Source: Erysipelotrichaceae bacterium UBA6182
Lineage (GTDB): Bacteria > Bacillota_I > Bacilli_A > Erysipelotrichales > Erysipelotrichaceae
Reading direction: 5' to 3'
Length of the DNA stretch: 8,274 nt
Assembly: GCA_002422065.1 (NCBI GenBank)
Contig: DITO01000127.1
Span: 2,530 to 10,803, forward strand
The notes under the pieces are model-generated. The model did not search any database. It had not been told where the DNA came from and saw only the letters and a list, made by a program, of their open reading frames with translations. Position 1 is the stretch's first letter, and each line of letters starts with the position of its first letter. A program made the position numbers and the translations under genes. Below are positions 1-5,869 of this stretch, in pieces.

Positions 1-53
1 GTTCTAGTTTCTGCTAATATTGGAATTTCAATGGATGATCCAGTTTTTGCCAT
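1..53 (-). CDS. Start of a probable tape measure protein gene (cut by the window edge)
   Basis: An ATG at 51-53 opens a frame that runs off the left edge and encodes MAKTGSSIEIPILAETR so far. AGAAGG at 61-66, seven bases upstream, is a fair ribosome binding site and overlaps the end of the chaperone extension. The gene after the frameshifted chaperone pair in long-tailed phages is almost always the tape measure protein, which sets tail length. Tape measure proteins often begin with a short hydrophobic strand like IEIPILAE. Seventeen residues are too few for a sequence-based identification, so the call rests on position. Confidence 0.6.
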   Translation of the reverse strand, partial: MAKTGSSIEIPILAETR

Positions 54-68
54 GTCTTCACCTTCTTT

Positions 69-730
69 TTACAATCTATCAAAATCTTCAGCTGTTGCTT
101 TTCTTCGTTCAACACCTTTAGAAGCTAATCGTTCACGTTCTTTTTCTCTCTTCATTCTTTCTAAAATATCGATATCATATTCGATAATCATCGCTTGAAG
201 ATCAGTGTAGTTTAGATCCTCCATCAGTCCATAAGGAATCTCGTGCTCATTAGCTTTCTTCACCACTTTTAAAACAGAAGGCACGGACTCAATCTGTTCA
301 CTTTTTCCGATAAGTTCATCAAAAAGTCTATTAAGTCTTTGAGCCCGTGCTACTAGTTTTTTGAGGCGAATTTACCAACTTCCTGGATGACTGCGGATAT
401 TTTACCAATAACGGTTTCAATATTTGATGTATCTAGAATACCTACGAAGTCTTCAAAGTTAGGAAGTTTAGGAGAACTGATGAAGCAGTATAGTACTCTA
501 AGTAAATCGGTCAAATGTTTTGAAGCCGTTTTTTCATCTTTAATCCATTCAGAAACAACTGCTATCATCGATGATAAATCAACACCCTTCTTAGCTTCTT
601 GAAAATGAGTTTCCCATTTTAAGTGTGCCTTGAATGATGTATCAACATTGACAGTAATCTCATCATTTTTTAAGATTAACTTTTCGTTTTCATAATCGTA
701 TGAAACCGTTGGAATTTTAATCGCAATCAT
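69..730 (-). CDS. Tail assembly chaperone, long frameshifted form (gpGT-like)
   Basis: A -1 shift at 356-362 joins the 125-residue chaperone to a 95-residue extension, giving 220 residues. After the shift the reading continues LVARAQRLNRLFDELIGKSEQ and stays open to TAA at 69-71. The extension is charged and helical, with IPYGLMEDLNYTDLQAMIIE, a pattern seen in T-domains of such chaperones, followed by an extremely charged helix (LERMKREKERERLASKGVERRK). In lambda the T-domain recruits the tail tube protein while the G-domain binds the tape measure. The second frame has no independent start: the first candidate is a GTG at 282-284 without a Shine-Dalgarno, and the frame is open from the heptamer onwards. 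That geometry is what a programmed frameshift needs. Expression of the fusion is inferred from sequence alone. Confidence 0.85.
281..350 (-). promoter_or_regulatory. Predicted frameshift-stimulating RNA structure
   Basis: On the mRNA strand GCACGGGCUCAA (350-339) can pair with UUGAGUCCGUGC (292-281). This gives a 12-bp stem with a single G-U wobble that begins five bases past the slippery heptamer. The 46-base loop holds a second hairpin. In it ACUUUUU (327-321) pairs with AAAAAGU (306-300), topped by GAU/AUC (320-318 with 311-309) around the loop GAACUU, with a two-base bulge. Spacer length and stem strength fit known -1 frameshift stimulators. The structure was found by eye and has not been folded computationally. 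Confidence 0.75.
353..730 (-). CDS. Tail assembly chaperone, short form (gpG-like)
   Basis: The product probably binds the tape measure protein and the tube subunits during tail assembly and is absent from the finished virion, as lambda gpG is. The 125 residues have a beta-rich start (IKIPTVSYDYENEKLILKND, ITVNVDTSFKAHLKWE) and a helical second half (LTDLLRVLYCFISS...FEDFVGILDTSNIETVIGKIS), the layout of the chaperones encoded just after phi13-type tail proteins. AGGAGG at 736-741, five bases before the ATG, is one of the strongest ribosome binding sites here. The last codons are TCA AAA AAC TAG. They contain a slippery heptamer directly before the stop, so a fraction of ribosomes is expected to continue in the -1 frame to make the long form. 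Confidence 0.82.
   Translation of the reverse strand: MIAIKIPTVSYDYENEKLILKNDEITVNVDTSFKAHLKWETHFQEAKKGVDLSSMIAVVSEWIKDEKTASKHLTDLLRVLYCFISSPKLPNFEDFVGILDTSNIETVIGKISAVIQEVGKFASKN
356..362 (-). promoter_or_regulatory. Programmed -1 ribosomal frameshift site, A AAA AAC
   Basis: In the chaperone frame the codons are TCA AAA AAC TAG, so the bases read A AAA AAC in the exact X XXY YYZ phase needed for a -1 slip. A_AAA_AAC is a well-known slippery heptamer. The zero-frame stop TAG follows at once, and the -1 frame runs open for 95 codons. A strong stem starts five bases downstream. Confidence 0.9.
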
Positions 731-742
731 TGTATCCTCCTA

Positions 743-1357
743 TTAAGCTGCCATCTTTGGAGTTGGAACTGTATCTCCAAAAGTAGCATATGCTGCATTA
801 CCAGGTTTAACTGATAATTTAGTAACCTTTAAATCGTTACCATTCGCATCTACATAAACCGCTAGACCATTATTGGTCTTCATTTTTTCACCAAGAATGG
901 TTAATGGAATTTCAAGGTTGTTCAAAGTAACGTTGTCTTTACTTTGAGTATGTGTTTCTGATGGTTTACCAGATGTAACATTTAGCAACCATACTTTCTT
1001 TGTCTTTGTAATCCCATCAAGCAATTGATGAGTTTCGAAATAAATAGCGTGTTCAACACTATCTCTTTGTGTGATGTCAGCTACTGCACCACCATCAACA
1101 AGCATCTTACGATTCATAGCGATTTCATAATCGTCAGAATTTTGGATGATAGTGAGGGATCCAGTTAAACCTTTATCACTTGTAATTTCACATAAAATTT
1201 CACCATCACCATACACTGGTTCAGATGAATACGTTGATTCAAGATTGATAGCTTCTGCATAAGCTAAATCTGCAATAGCACCATAGGTACCATTGGATTG
1301 CTTAACTGCGAATTTAACATTCTTGATATTGAATTCTACTTCTTTTGTTTTAGGCAT
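743..1357 (-). CDS. Major tail tube protein, phi13 family
   Basis: This protein polymerises into the tail tube of a long non-contractile (siphovirus-type) tail. The 204 residues follow the phi13-type pattern. The start EVEFNIKNVKFAVKQSNGTYG is followed by AEAINLESTYSSEPVYGDGEI, the usual 'serine-rich strand then YADD-like' segment. A GLTGSLTIIQNSDDYEIAMNRKML stretch equals the family's GxTGxLEhhxxxDDF part. The strand HAIYFETHQLLDG...KKVWLLNVTSGKPSETHTQSKD fits the conserved 'YNCTASRPSxxxxTKE'. The protein seems complete and has no added Ig-like domain at its C-terminus. AAAGGAG, seven bases upstream, supports the ATG at 1355-1357. Very short spacing to both neighbours places it in the same operon. 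The absence of any sheath gene between it and the chaperone argues against a contractile tail. Confidence 0.88.
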   Translation of the reverse strand: MPKTKEVEFNIKNVKFAVKQSNGTYGAIADLAYAEAINLESTYSSEPVYGDGEILCEITSDKGLTGSLTIIQNSDDYEIAMNRKMLVDGGAVADITQRDSVEHAIYFETHQLLDGITKTKKVWLLNVTSGKPSETHTQSKDNVTLNNLEIPLTILGEKMKTNNGLAVYVDANGNDLKVTKLSVKPGNAAYATFGDTVPTPKMAA

Positions 1358-1359
1358 AT

Positions 1360-1752
1360 TTATTCTCCTTTGCTAAAAACATCTTTAAAAGCATTGATAG
1401 CTTGTTCTTTGCTTTGTCTAACTGTACGTTTGATGAATCCTTTGTGAGGTGATGAAACAGCGTGCTCTAAGTAAGCAGCTAAAGGAACCTGTTTACTGTT
1501 TCCTTTTTTATCAGTTCCACCAACTTTTTTTGAATTCTTTACATACCTTACACCTTGATAATCTTTTTTGACAAACCATGATCTGCTGAAATGTGGATAT
1601 GAATCACCTTCTCCAACTGCAGCTTCCAGGTTTCTTTTTATAACTTCAGCTGATACATCCAAACCTTTCTCAATCTTTGGTCTAAGTTTGGACCTTTTAA
1701 ATTCTTCTAAAATTCCTTCAAGTTGTTTGTCTACACTAACTGAATCACTCAT
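1360..1752 (-). CDS. HK97 gp10-like head-tail joining protein
   Basis: The 130-residue, lysine-rich protein matches the general HK97 gp10 pattern. It has an N-terminal amphipathic helix (VDKQLEGILEEFKR), a long helix ending in AAAxNL-like VIKRNLEAAV, and a basic glycine-rich strand region (GVRYVKNSKKVGGTDKKG). PLAAYLEHAVSSPHKGFIKRT corresponds to the family's 'hydrophobic-x-E-x-G-T...P-x-hydrophobic' segment, and a C-terminal helix follows (EQAINAFKDVF). HK97 gp10 acts in joining head and tail. The histidine in place of the usual glycine-rich EFGT makes the match imperfect. The ATG overlaps the preceding stop by eight bases, and the nearest GGAG is 12 bases away, so translation is probably coupled. 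The last codons (AAA GGA GAA TAA) form the Shine-Dalgarno of the tail tube gene. Confidence 0.68.
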   Translation of the reverse strand: MSDSVSVDKQLEGILEEFKRSKLRPKIEKGLDVSAEVIKRNLEAAVGEGDSYPHFSRSWFVKKDYQGVRYVKNSKKVGGTDKKGNSKQVPLAAYLEHAVSSPHKGFIKRTVRQSKEQAINAFKDVFSKGE

Positions 1753-2107
1753 GATAAATCAGATCTCCAGTAATAGTTCTTGTAAAATATCCACTTTGTG
1801 AATCGTAGATATTTCCTGAAAGTGTATAAGGGATCTCACTATTCTTAAGAATCGCTGTTACATCTCTGTAAATCGATCTTGCATCATTTGATTTTCTACA
1901 GTTAATGTAAATCTCAAACGATGAATTTCTTAAGATAGCACTTCCATCACCAAATGTCTCTGGCTCATCATATACTTCCTCTTGAATCACAATATACTTG
2001 TCAGGCTTTTTATCATTGTCTTCATCCTGGTGTTCTTTATAAATCTTGATTGTGGATGATGAAAGAGGTTTAAGTAATTCCCATAACTTGTTATCCGGAT
2101 ATGGCAT
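1745..2107 (-). CDS. Probable tail terminator / tail completion protein
   Basis: Not assigned with certainty. The 120 residues have the pattern of small tail-completion proteins of Gram-positive phages: an N-terminal helix (NKLWELLKPL), a strand-rich core with VIQEEVYDEPETFGDGSAI, and FEIYINCRKSNDARSIYRDVTAILKN. The C-terminal half, YDSQSGYFTRTITGDLIYH, resembles their 'Y-D-x-x-T-G-hydrophobic-x(3)-R-hydrophobic' ending. Such proteins cap the tail tube and bind the head. The start is the ATG at 2105-2107, ten bases after AAGGAG at 2118-2123; a TTG at 2111-2113 is closer but less likely. It ends in TGA inside the sequence ATGAGTGA, overlapping the next gene by eight bases. It precedes the gp10-like gene, whereas in many related phages the terminator follows gp10. 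Confidence 0.55.
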   Translation of the reverse strand: MPYPDNKLWELLKPLSSSTIKIYKEHQDEDNDKKPDKYIVIQEEVYDEPETFGDGSAILRNSSFEIYINCRKSNDARSIYRDVTAILKNSEIPYTLSGNIYDSQSGYFTRTITGDLIYHE

Positions 2108-2450
2108 TCTCAATCATCTCCTTAACTCCAGGTTCTTTTGTCTCAGAAAGGTTCAATCGGATCTTTTCAAATGATTCACCTTTAGCTACGTTATTGACCT
2201 CTAGTGCATATCCAACTCCATCTCGTTTGAAGTAAATGAACTTGTTATTCTTATACACTTGCCGGTTAATTTGAACGGTATCTACTAGTTCAACTTGATT
2301 TGAATGAGCATTCCAAAACGTATTTGCACCTACTTCAGATAATTCTCCAATAACTTTCTTAAACGATAAAACCGTTTTAGAGCGGTCACCACTGATTGGA
2401 TCTTGTACAGATTCAACATTGAATAGATAGACTGTAATGTTTGCTTGCAT
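2091..2450 (-). CDS. Phage head closure protein (SPP1 gp16-like head-tail adaptor)
   Basis: Head closure proteins bind below the connector ring and stop DNA leaking before the tail attaches. The 119-residue protein is predicted mostly beta, in keeping with the family. It opens with an ITVYLFNVESVQDPISGD segment, followed by an oligomer-forming strand region (FKKVIGELSEVGANTFWNA). The VELVDTVQINRQVYKNNKFIYFKRDGVGYALEVNNVAKG stretch resembles the family signature, in which a basic residue and a Y-K-I/V strand precede an aromatic Y-x-V strand. Sequence conservation in this family is low, so order after the gp6-like connector carries much of the weight. The start has only a weak GGTGA upstream and lies one base past the connector stop, suggesting coupling. 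Its end overlaps the next gene by 17 bases. Confidence 0.72.
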   Translation of the reverse strand: MQANITVYLFNVESVQDPISGDRSKTVLSFKKVIGELSEVGANTFWNAHSNQVELVDTVQINRQVYKNNKFIYFKRDGVGYALEVNNVAKGESFEKIRLNLSETKEPGVKEMIENAISG

Positions 2451-2451
2451 C

Positions 2452-2751
2452 TTAGGTCACCACTGGTATAACCACATACTTAAGTTTTTGAAGATTAGAT
2501 AAGTACACTGGAGAGGTTTGAAACTCTCCAGGTACCATCTTTAAATTGTCCATTACAAATTGAGTAAGGGCGATTACAGACAACTTGTTTGTAAAAATCA
2601 CATCATCACTTACTCCAGCTTGTTGCATATCAGCAATGCCTGCTTCAATAAGCATTTCAATGCGTTCGTTTGAATCTTCGTCTGTTGTATCGAAACCAAC
2701 AGCATATGCAATTTTTTTGTTATAAGCAATAATAAATTGTTCTTTAGTCAT
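2452..2751 (-). CDS. Head-tail connector protein, gp6-like
   Basis: This protein probably forms the adaptor ring that docks below the portal after packaging. It has 99 residues and is predicted helical, with the pattern of HK97 gp6-like connectors: an N-terminal helix (EQFIIAYNKKIAYAVG), an acidic turn, a helix corresponding to the conserved DAAxxYI segment (ERIEMLIEAGIADMQQAGV), and LSVIALTQFVMDNLK. It ends in SPVYLSNLQKLKY, matching the usual terminal hydrophobic-QLR segment. The start is the ATG at 2749-2751. AAAGG at 2761-2765 is nine bases upstream, while an in-frame GTG at 2758-2760 directly abuts that site and cannot use it. The gene follows the capsid gene after a 39-base gap without a terminator, the position where connectors are found in HK97-like phages. 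Confidence 0.82.
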   Translation of the reverse strand: MTKEQFIIAYNKKIAYAVGFDTTDEDSNERIEMLIEAGIADMQQAGVSDDVIFTNKLSVIALTQFVMDNLKMVPGEFQTSPVYLSNLQKLKYVVIPVVT

Positions 2752-2760
2752 AGTAACCAC

Positions 2761-2766
2761 CCTTTG
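2761..2766 (-). promoter_or_regulatory. Ribosome binding site that decides the connector start
   Basis: CAAAGG followed by GTGG lies nine bases upstream of the ATG at 2749-2751. It is immediately adjacent to an upstream in-frame GTG, so only the ATG has usable spacing. Confidence 0.65.
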
Positions 2767-2790
2767 TTAATAGTTGTTTAAAACTTAAAA

Positions 2791-3984
2791 TTAGGCTTTC
2801 TTAAGGAATAAGAAACCTGCAGCATCGGCAACTTTACCATCAGCGATGAGTGTAGTTTTTTCAATCCATTCATCAGTATCTTCGTTGTAGTACTTCTTAT
2901 AAGTCAATTGAAGGCTTGAGTTTAAAATCCACTCAGAAAGGTCACCGAATCCCAAGAACACATCACCAACTGCTGCAACATCAAAACTTGGTAAATAATC
3001 TACGATTTCAACAGGATAACCTAAGAATGATCTTTCTTGTTTTCCACCAATACCCATAGTTACTCTTGCAACTGGATGACCATCAGTACCAACCATACCT
3101 GCCATGTACGTGTCCCAAGTTGCCTTGTTGACATAAATAGCATTCCCAGGAAGTGCTGCATAAGCATTCTTGATCTTTGAGATGAACTTGGTCATCCATC
3201 CACTGAATGTTGCATCAGCAGCTGCAAAGGCAAGTTTTTGTCCAGCAACGATTCTTGGATCCACTAAGAGTCCTAATGGTTGACCAACACCGGTTCCATT
3301 AAATACAGATGCTTCAATAGCTTTAACGATTGCACGAGTTATTGCTCTAGCAACAAGTTTTTCAAACTGGTCAAGTGAAGTTGCACTTGCTTCAAGAGAA
3401 GTTGCAATACGAACTTGGAGTTTGTAATAGCTAAATGAAACTTTAGAAGTAACTGTAAGTTTCTTCTTTTCTGAAACTGATCCTTCAGCAACCCATGTTG
3501 CTTCTGGTTTTAACGAACTGATAGGAATGTCTACTCCACCAGGAACATTTGATCTTGTGATTCTTTGGAAAACATTACCATAAGAATCAAGTTCTTCAAT
3601 CACACGATTCATGATTGTAGTTGGAATTAATGCAGTAATATCAGATGTCATAGTTGTTGCATCTGCTCTTAATTCAACTGGTACATCCTTACTTCTGCTG
3701 CGCACGTAATTCATGAAGGATTTACGATATTCAACAGTTGCTCTTGGATCTTCTACACCAAGTTCACCTTGGCCAGCTGCACCTCGAAGTGTTAAGTCAC
3801 CAACTTGTGTAACAACTACAGGCTTAGCATTTAAAGCTGTTTTAAGAGTGGATCTTTCTTCATTTAACTTTTCATACTCAACATTAAGTTCTTTGACTTT
3901 GTCAACACTGTCTGCAGTTTCAATTTCTGCCGTAATGGCATTCATTCTTGCTTCTTTTACTTGGATTTGTTCTAATAAATTCAT
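2791..3984 (-). CDS. Phage major capsid protein, HK97 fold
   Basis: This is the main shell protein. The 397 residues begin with a charged coiled-coil delta domain (about 1-55, with EARMNAITAEIE and KELNVEYEKLNEERSTLK). A glycine-rich linker follows (about 62-80), then EYRKSFMNYVRSRS at 85-98, where the mature Phage_capsid domain usually begins. Cleavage by the neighbouring protease is expected between about residues 60 and 110, but no exact site can be read. The E-loop region lies around 145-185 (VDIPISSLKPEATWVAEGS). The FNGTGVGQPLGLL segment at 228-240 is highly typical of this family, as is the late LGYPVEIVDYLP (321-332) followed by FGDLSEWIL. Delta domain plus protease means no separate scaffold gene is needed, and none is seen. 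GGAGG at 3993-3997, inside the end of the protease gene, lies eight bases before the ATG. Confidence 0.96.
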   Translation of the reverse strand: MNLLEQIQVKEARMNAITAEIETADSVDKVKELNVEYEKLNEERSTLKTALNAKPVVVTQVGDLTLRGAAGQGELGVEDPRATVEYRKSFMNYVRSRSKDVPVELRADATTMTSDITALIPTTIMNRVIEELDSYGNVFQRITRSNVPGGVDIPISSLKPEATWVAEGSVSEKKKLTVTSKVSFSYYKLQVRIATSLEASATSLDQFEKLVARAITRAIVKAIEASVFNGTGVGQPLGLLVDPRIVAGQKLAFAAADATFSGWMTKFISKIKNAYAALPGNAIYVNKATWDTYMAGMVGTDGHPVARVTMGIGGKQERSFLGYPVEIVDYLPSFDVAAVGDVFLGFGDLSEWILNSSLQLTYKKYYNEDTDEWIEKTTLIADGKVADAAGFLFLKKA

Positions 3985-3985
3985 T

Positions 3986-4651
3986 TTATTTTCCTCCTAG
4001 ATTTTTTATTTTGAACAAGGCTTTTTGTTTTGCTAACTCAAGTTTTTCACCGTTCTCCAACTGCGCTGATCGAGCACTCTCCAGTGCTTTCTTTTCGTTC
4101 TCCAACGTATCAGATTCTTGTCTAGCATATATTTCAGTGTCTTGGTAAGCAGGGAAATTCACTGCACTTACCTCATAGACTCTAGAAATCTCAGTAATCT
4201 TTCTTTTTGGAGTGTCTTCTTCAAGATTGCTCCACTCATTTGCTGCAACCGTGAACATGAATGACATACCGGATATGTCACCACGTTTAACTGCAGAGAA
4301 GAGATTCTTCGCTTCACTGTTGTTTGATATGTCAAGGCTTGCTTTAATCTTTAACCCTTTATCATCAACTGTGAGTTGAAGTGTAGAACTTGCGTTATTC
4401 TTTCTAGATCTAGCTAATGCAATCTTTGAGTCATCATGATTAACTAAAAATACAACGTCTTCTAATGCTGAATCTTTGATAGCACCACGTGCAATCGATT
4501 CAATCCACCATCCTTTACCTATAATCGTTTCTGAATCAAATACTGCTGCATAACCTTCAATGGTCGCTGTACCATCATCTTTGTTTTCATCGATAGTGAT
4601 GTCAACTAAATTAAACGAGCGTCTTGCTCTTAGTTCTTTATTCAGATCCAT
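3986..4651 (-). CDS. HK97-type prohead maturation protease
   Basis: This serine protease is packaged inside the prohead, removes the N-terminal delta domain of the capsid protein and then degrades itself. The 221-residue protein has the family layout: an early FNLVDITI strand, IEGYAAVFDS at 31-40, the catalytic-histidine segment VVFLVNHDD with H72, and GDISGMSFMF at 124-133 with the likely nucleophile S130 (S128 is the alternative). EVSAVNFPAYQDTEIYA at 160-176 is the classic family end. A highly charged, probably coiled-coil tail follows at 177-215. The start is the ATG at 4649-4651, because GGAGG at 4658-4662 lies six bases upstream. An ATG 15 bases further upstream would put this site inside the gene. 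The final codons GGA GGA AAA TAA also serve as the Shine-Dalgarno of the capsid gene. Confidence 0.92.
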   Translation of the reverse strand: MDLNKELRARRSFNLVDITIDENKDDGTATIEGYAAVFDSETIIGKGWWIESIARGAIKDSALEDVVFLVNHDDSKIALARSRKNNASSTLQLTVDDKGLKIKASLDISNNSEAKNLFSAVKRGDISGMSFMFTVAANEWSNLEEDTPKRKITEISRVYEVSAVNFPAYQDTEIYARQESDTLENEKKALESARSAQLENGEKLELAKQKALFKIKNLGGK

Positions 4652-5867
4652 CGTTATCCTCCTCATTGTTTGTAGAATTTTTATCTACTTGGTATTTGTC
4701 AGCTTGGTCTTGGCTGACATAGTTAAGACTTACTTTATCTGGACCACCATCTGCTTCATATCCGATAAGCTCTCGTTGTTCAGCTCTTGATATGTAGTTG
4801 TTTGGACCCATAAGTTTAATGATTTCAAGTTTTGTCTTCATCGATAAATGATTAACTAGCTTGTCATAAACCTTGATTTGATTTCCAAACTGTCTTTCTC
4901 TTTGATTGAATAAGACATGTGTTGCAGCTTGTTCAATCGCTATCTTGAAAGGCTCAATATTTTTTTGATAAAGAGATTGCCACTCGTTTTCTGTTGCATC
5001 ACCTGTAAGGATCTTCATGGATACTCCGAAATTCATGAGTGCTACTTTTTCTAAATGATCTAAGATCTTCTCGTCAACGATTTGAGATGTTGTATTCAAT
5101 GGATCGAATTTGCCGTCAACACCAAGTACTCCAAATGCACCTTCACCTTTTTTTAAGTTGGATTCGAATTCTTCTTTGAATTTTTGAAGTGCCGTTTCTC
5201 CCATTTGTGATTTAGCACTCAAGATACCTTTTAATTGCATCGATGCTTCTAAAGCTCGTGGCATTAATGTTGTTACCTGGTCATAAATTTTAAGTTTTTT
5301 CAATAAATCTGTTCGAGATTCATTTCCAAAGTAATAATTATCACCAAAGTGTTTTCTAAAATGGATAACTTCGTCATAAGGAATGTTGTATGTACTGCCA
5401 TTTACGATAGTGAATACTAAGTAATATTTTTTTGTTTTTTCATCAAATACCATATCTTCTGAATCTGTGTTGATTGGATAAATTGATTCAAGTTTTACGT
5501 ATTCTTCACCATTTGCATATTTGTAGATGCGATATTCAGGGTACCAATAAGCATTTGATTTCATTTCCAATCGGTATGCTGTCCAATAAAGCATGTCTTT
5601 AAGTATCATCAACTCATTTGGCTTACCCATAAGTAGATCGTTTATGGAGTCTTTGTTAGTTGTCACGATGCCATCTTTAATCTTGACAGATTTTAGAATC
5701 ATTTTTGATGCTTCTTCAGCTATGGTATGGATACAAGCTCTAACTACTGATGCTTCATACACATTGATTGCCGGTGATGAAGATAAATAATTACCAAAGT
5801 TGTAAACCTTAGCACTCTGATCTGTTTTTTTCCTGAAGATTAAACTTAATAAGTCTCCAAATCCCAT
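4638..5867 (-). CDS. Phage portal protein, HK97 family
   Basis: The portal forms the dodecameric ring at one capsid vertex through which DNA enters and leaves and on which the head-tail connector docks. The sequence has the usual HK97-family features. Near the N-terminus is NVYEASVVRACIHTIAEEAS, then YWTAYRLEMKSNAYW and VIHFRKHFGDNYYFG. A long stem/clip region follows (LKGILSAKS...KKGEGAFGVLGVDGKF), then the MNFGVSMKILTGD...NEWQSLYQKNI segment and the late YISRAEQRELIGYEADGGPD...SLNYV segment, a local equivalent of the common GGDxxxxSLNYV ending. I place the start at the ATG at 5865-5867 (409 residues), two bases after the terL stop, with GGTGAG upstream. An in-frame GTG at 5871-5873 would add two residues but lies inside the end of terL with worse spacing. 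The last 14 bases overlap the protease gene. Confidence 0.93.
   Translation of the reverse strand: MGFGDLLSLIFRKKTDQSAKVYNFGNYLSSSPAINVYEASVVRACIHTIAEEASKMILKSVKIKDGIVTTNKDSINDLLMGKPNELMILKDMLYWTAYRLEMKSNAYWYPEYRIYKYANGEEYVKLESIYPINTDSEDMVFDEKTKKYYLVFTIVNGSTYNIPYDEVIHFRKHFGDNYYFGNESRTDLLKKLKIYDQVTTLMPRALEASMQLKGILSAKSQMGETALQKFKEEFESNLKKGEGAFGVLGVDGKFDPLNTTSQIVDEKILDHLEKVALMNFGVSMKILTGDATENEWQSLYQKNIEPFKIAIEQAATHVLFNQRERQFGNQIKVYDKLVNHLSMKTKLEIIKLMGPNNYISRAEQRELIGYEADGGPDKVSLNYVSQDQADKYQVDKNSTNNEEDNDGSE
4658..4662 (-). promoter_or_regulatory. Ribosome binding site that decides the protease start
   Basis: GGAGG lies six bases upstream of the ATG at 4649-4651 and inside the last codons of the portal gene. 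It falls downstream of a second in-frame ATG at 4664-4666, so it can only serve the shorter start. Confidence 0.8.
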
Positions 5868-5869
5868 AA

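Noticed and set aside
69..284. A separate 71-residue gene starting at a GTG
   Set aside because: There is no ribosome binding site before the GTG, it lies inside the downstream arm of the predicted stem, and the frame is open upstream to the slippery heptamer. It is better explained as the -1 extension of the chaperone.
387..602. Open frame on the + strand within the chaperone gene
   Set aside because: It is fully antisense to a well-supported gene, has no recognisable domain or operon context, and matches chance antisense frames in AT-rich coding DNA.
2752..2790. Terminator between the capsid and connector genes
   Set aside because: The AT-rich gap has a short TTTAAA-type palindrome but no GC stem followed by a U-run, so read-through is expected.
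3713..4148. Overlapping + strand frames opposite the capsid and protease genes
   Set aside because: They are serine/phenylalanine-rich translations typical of the antisense of lysine/glutamate-rich coding sequence, and show no family resemblance. The same holds for + strand frames at 1568-1801, 4560-4790, 5593-5790, 6840-7052 and 7086-7283.
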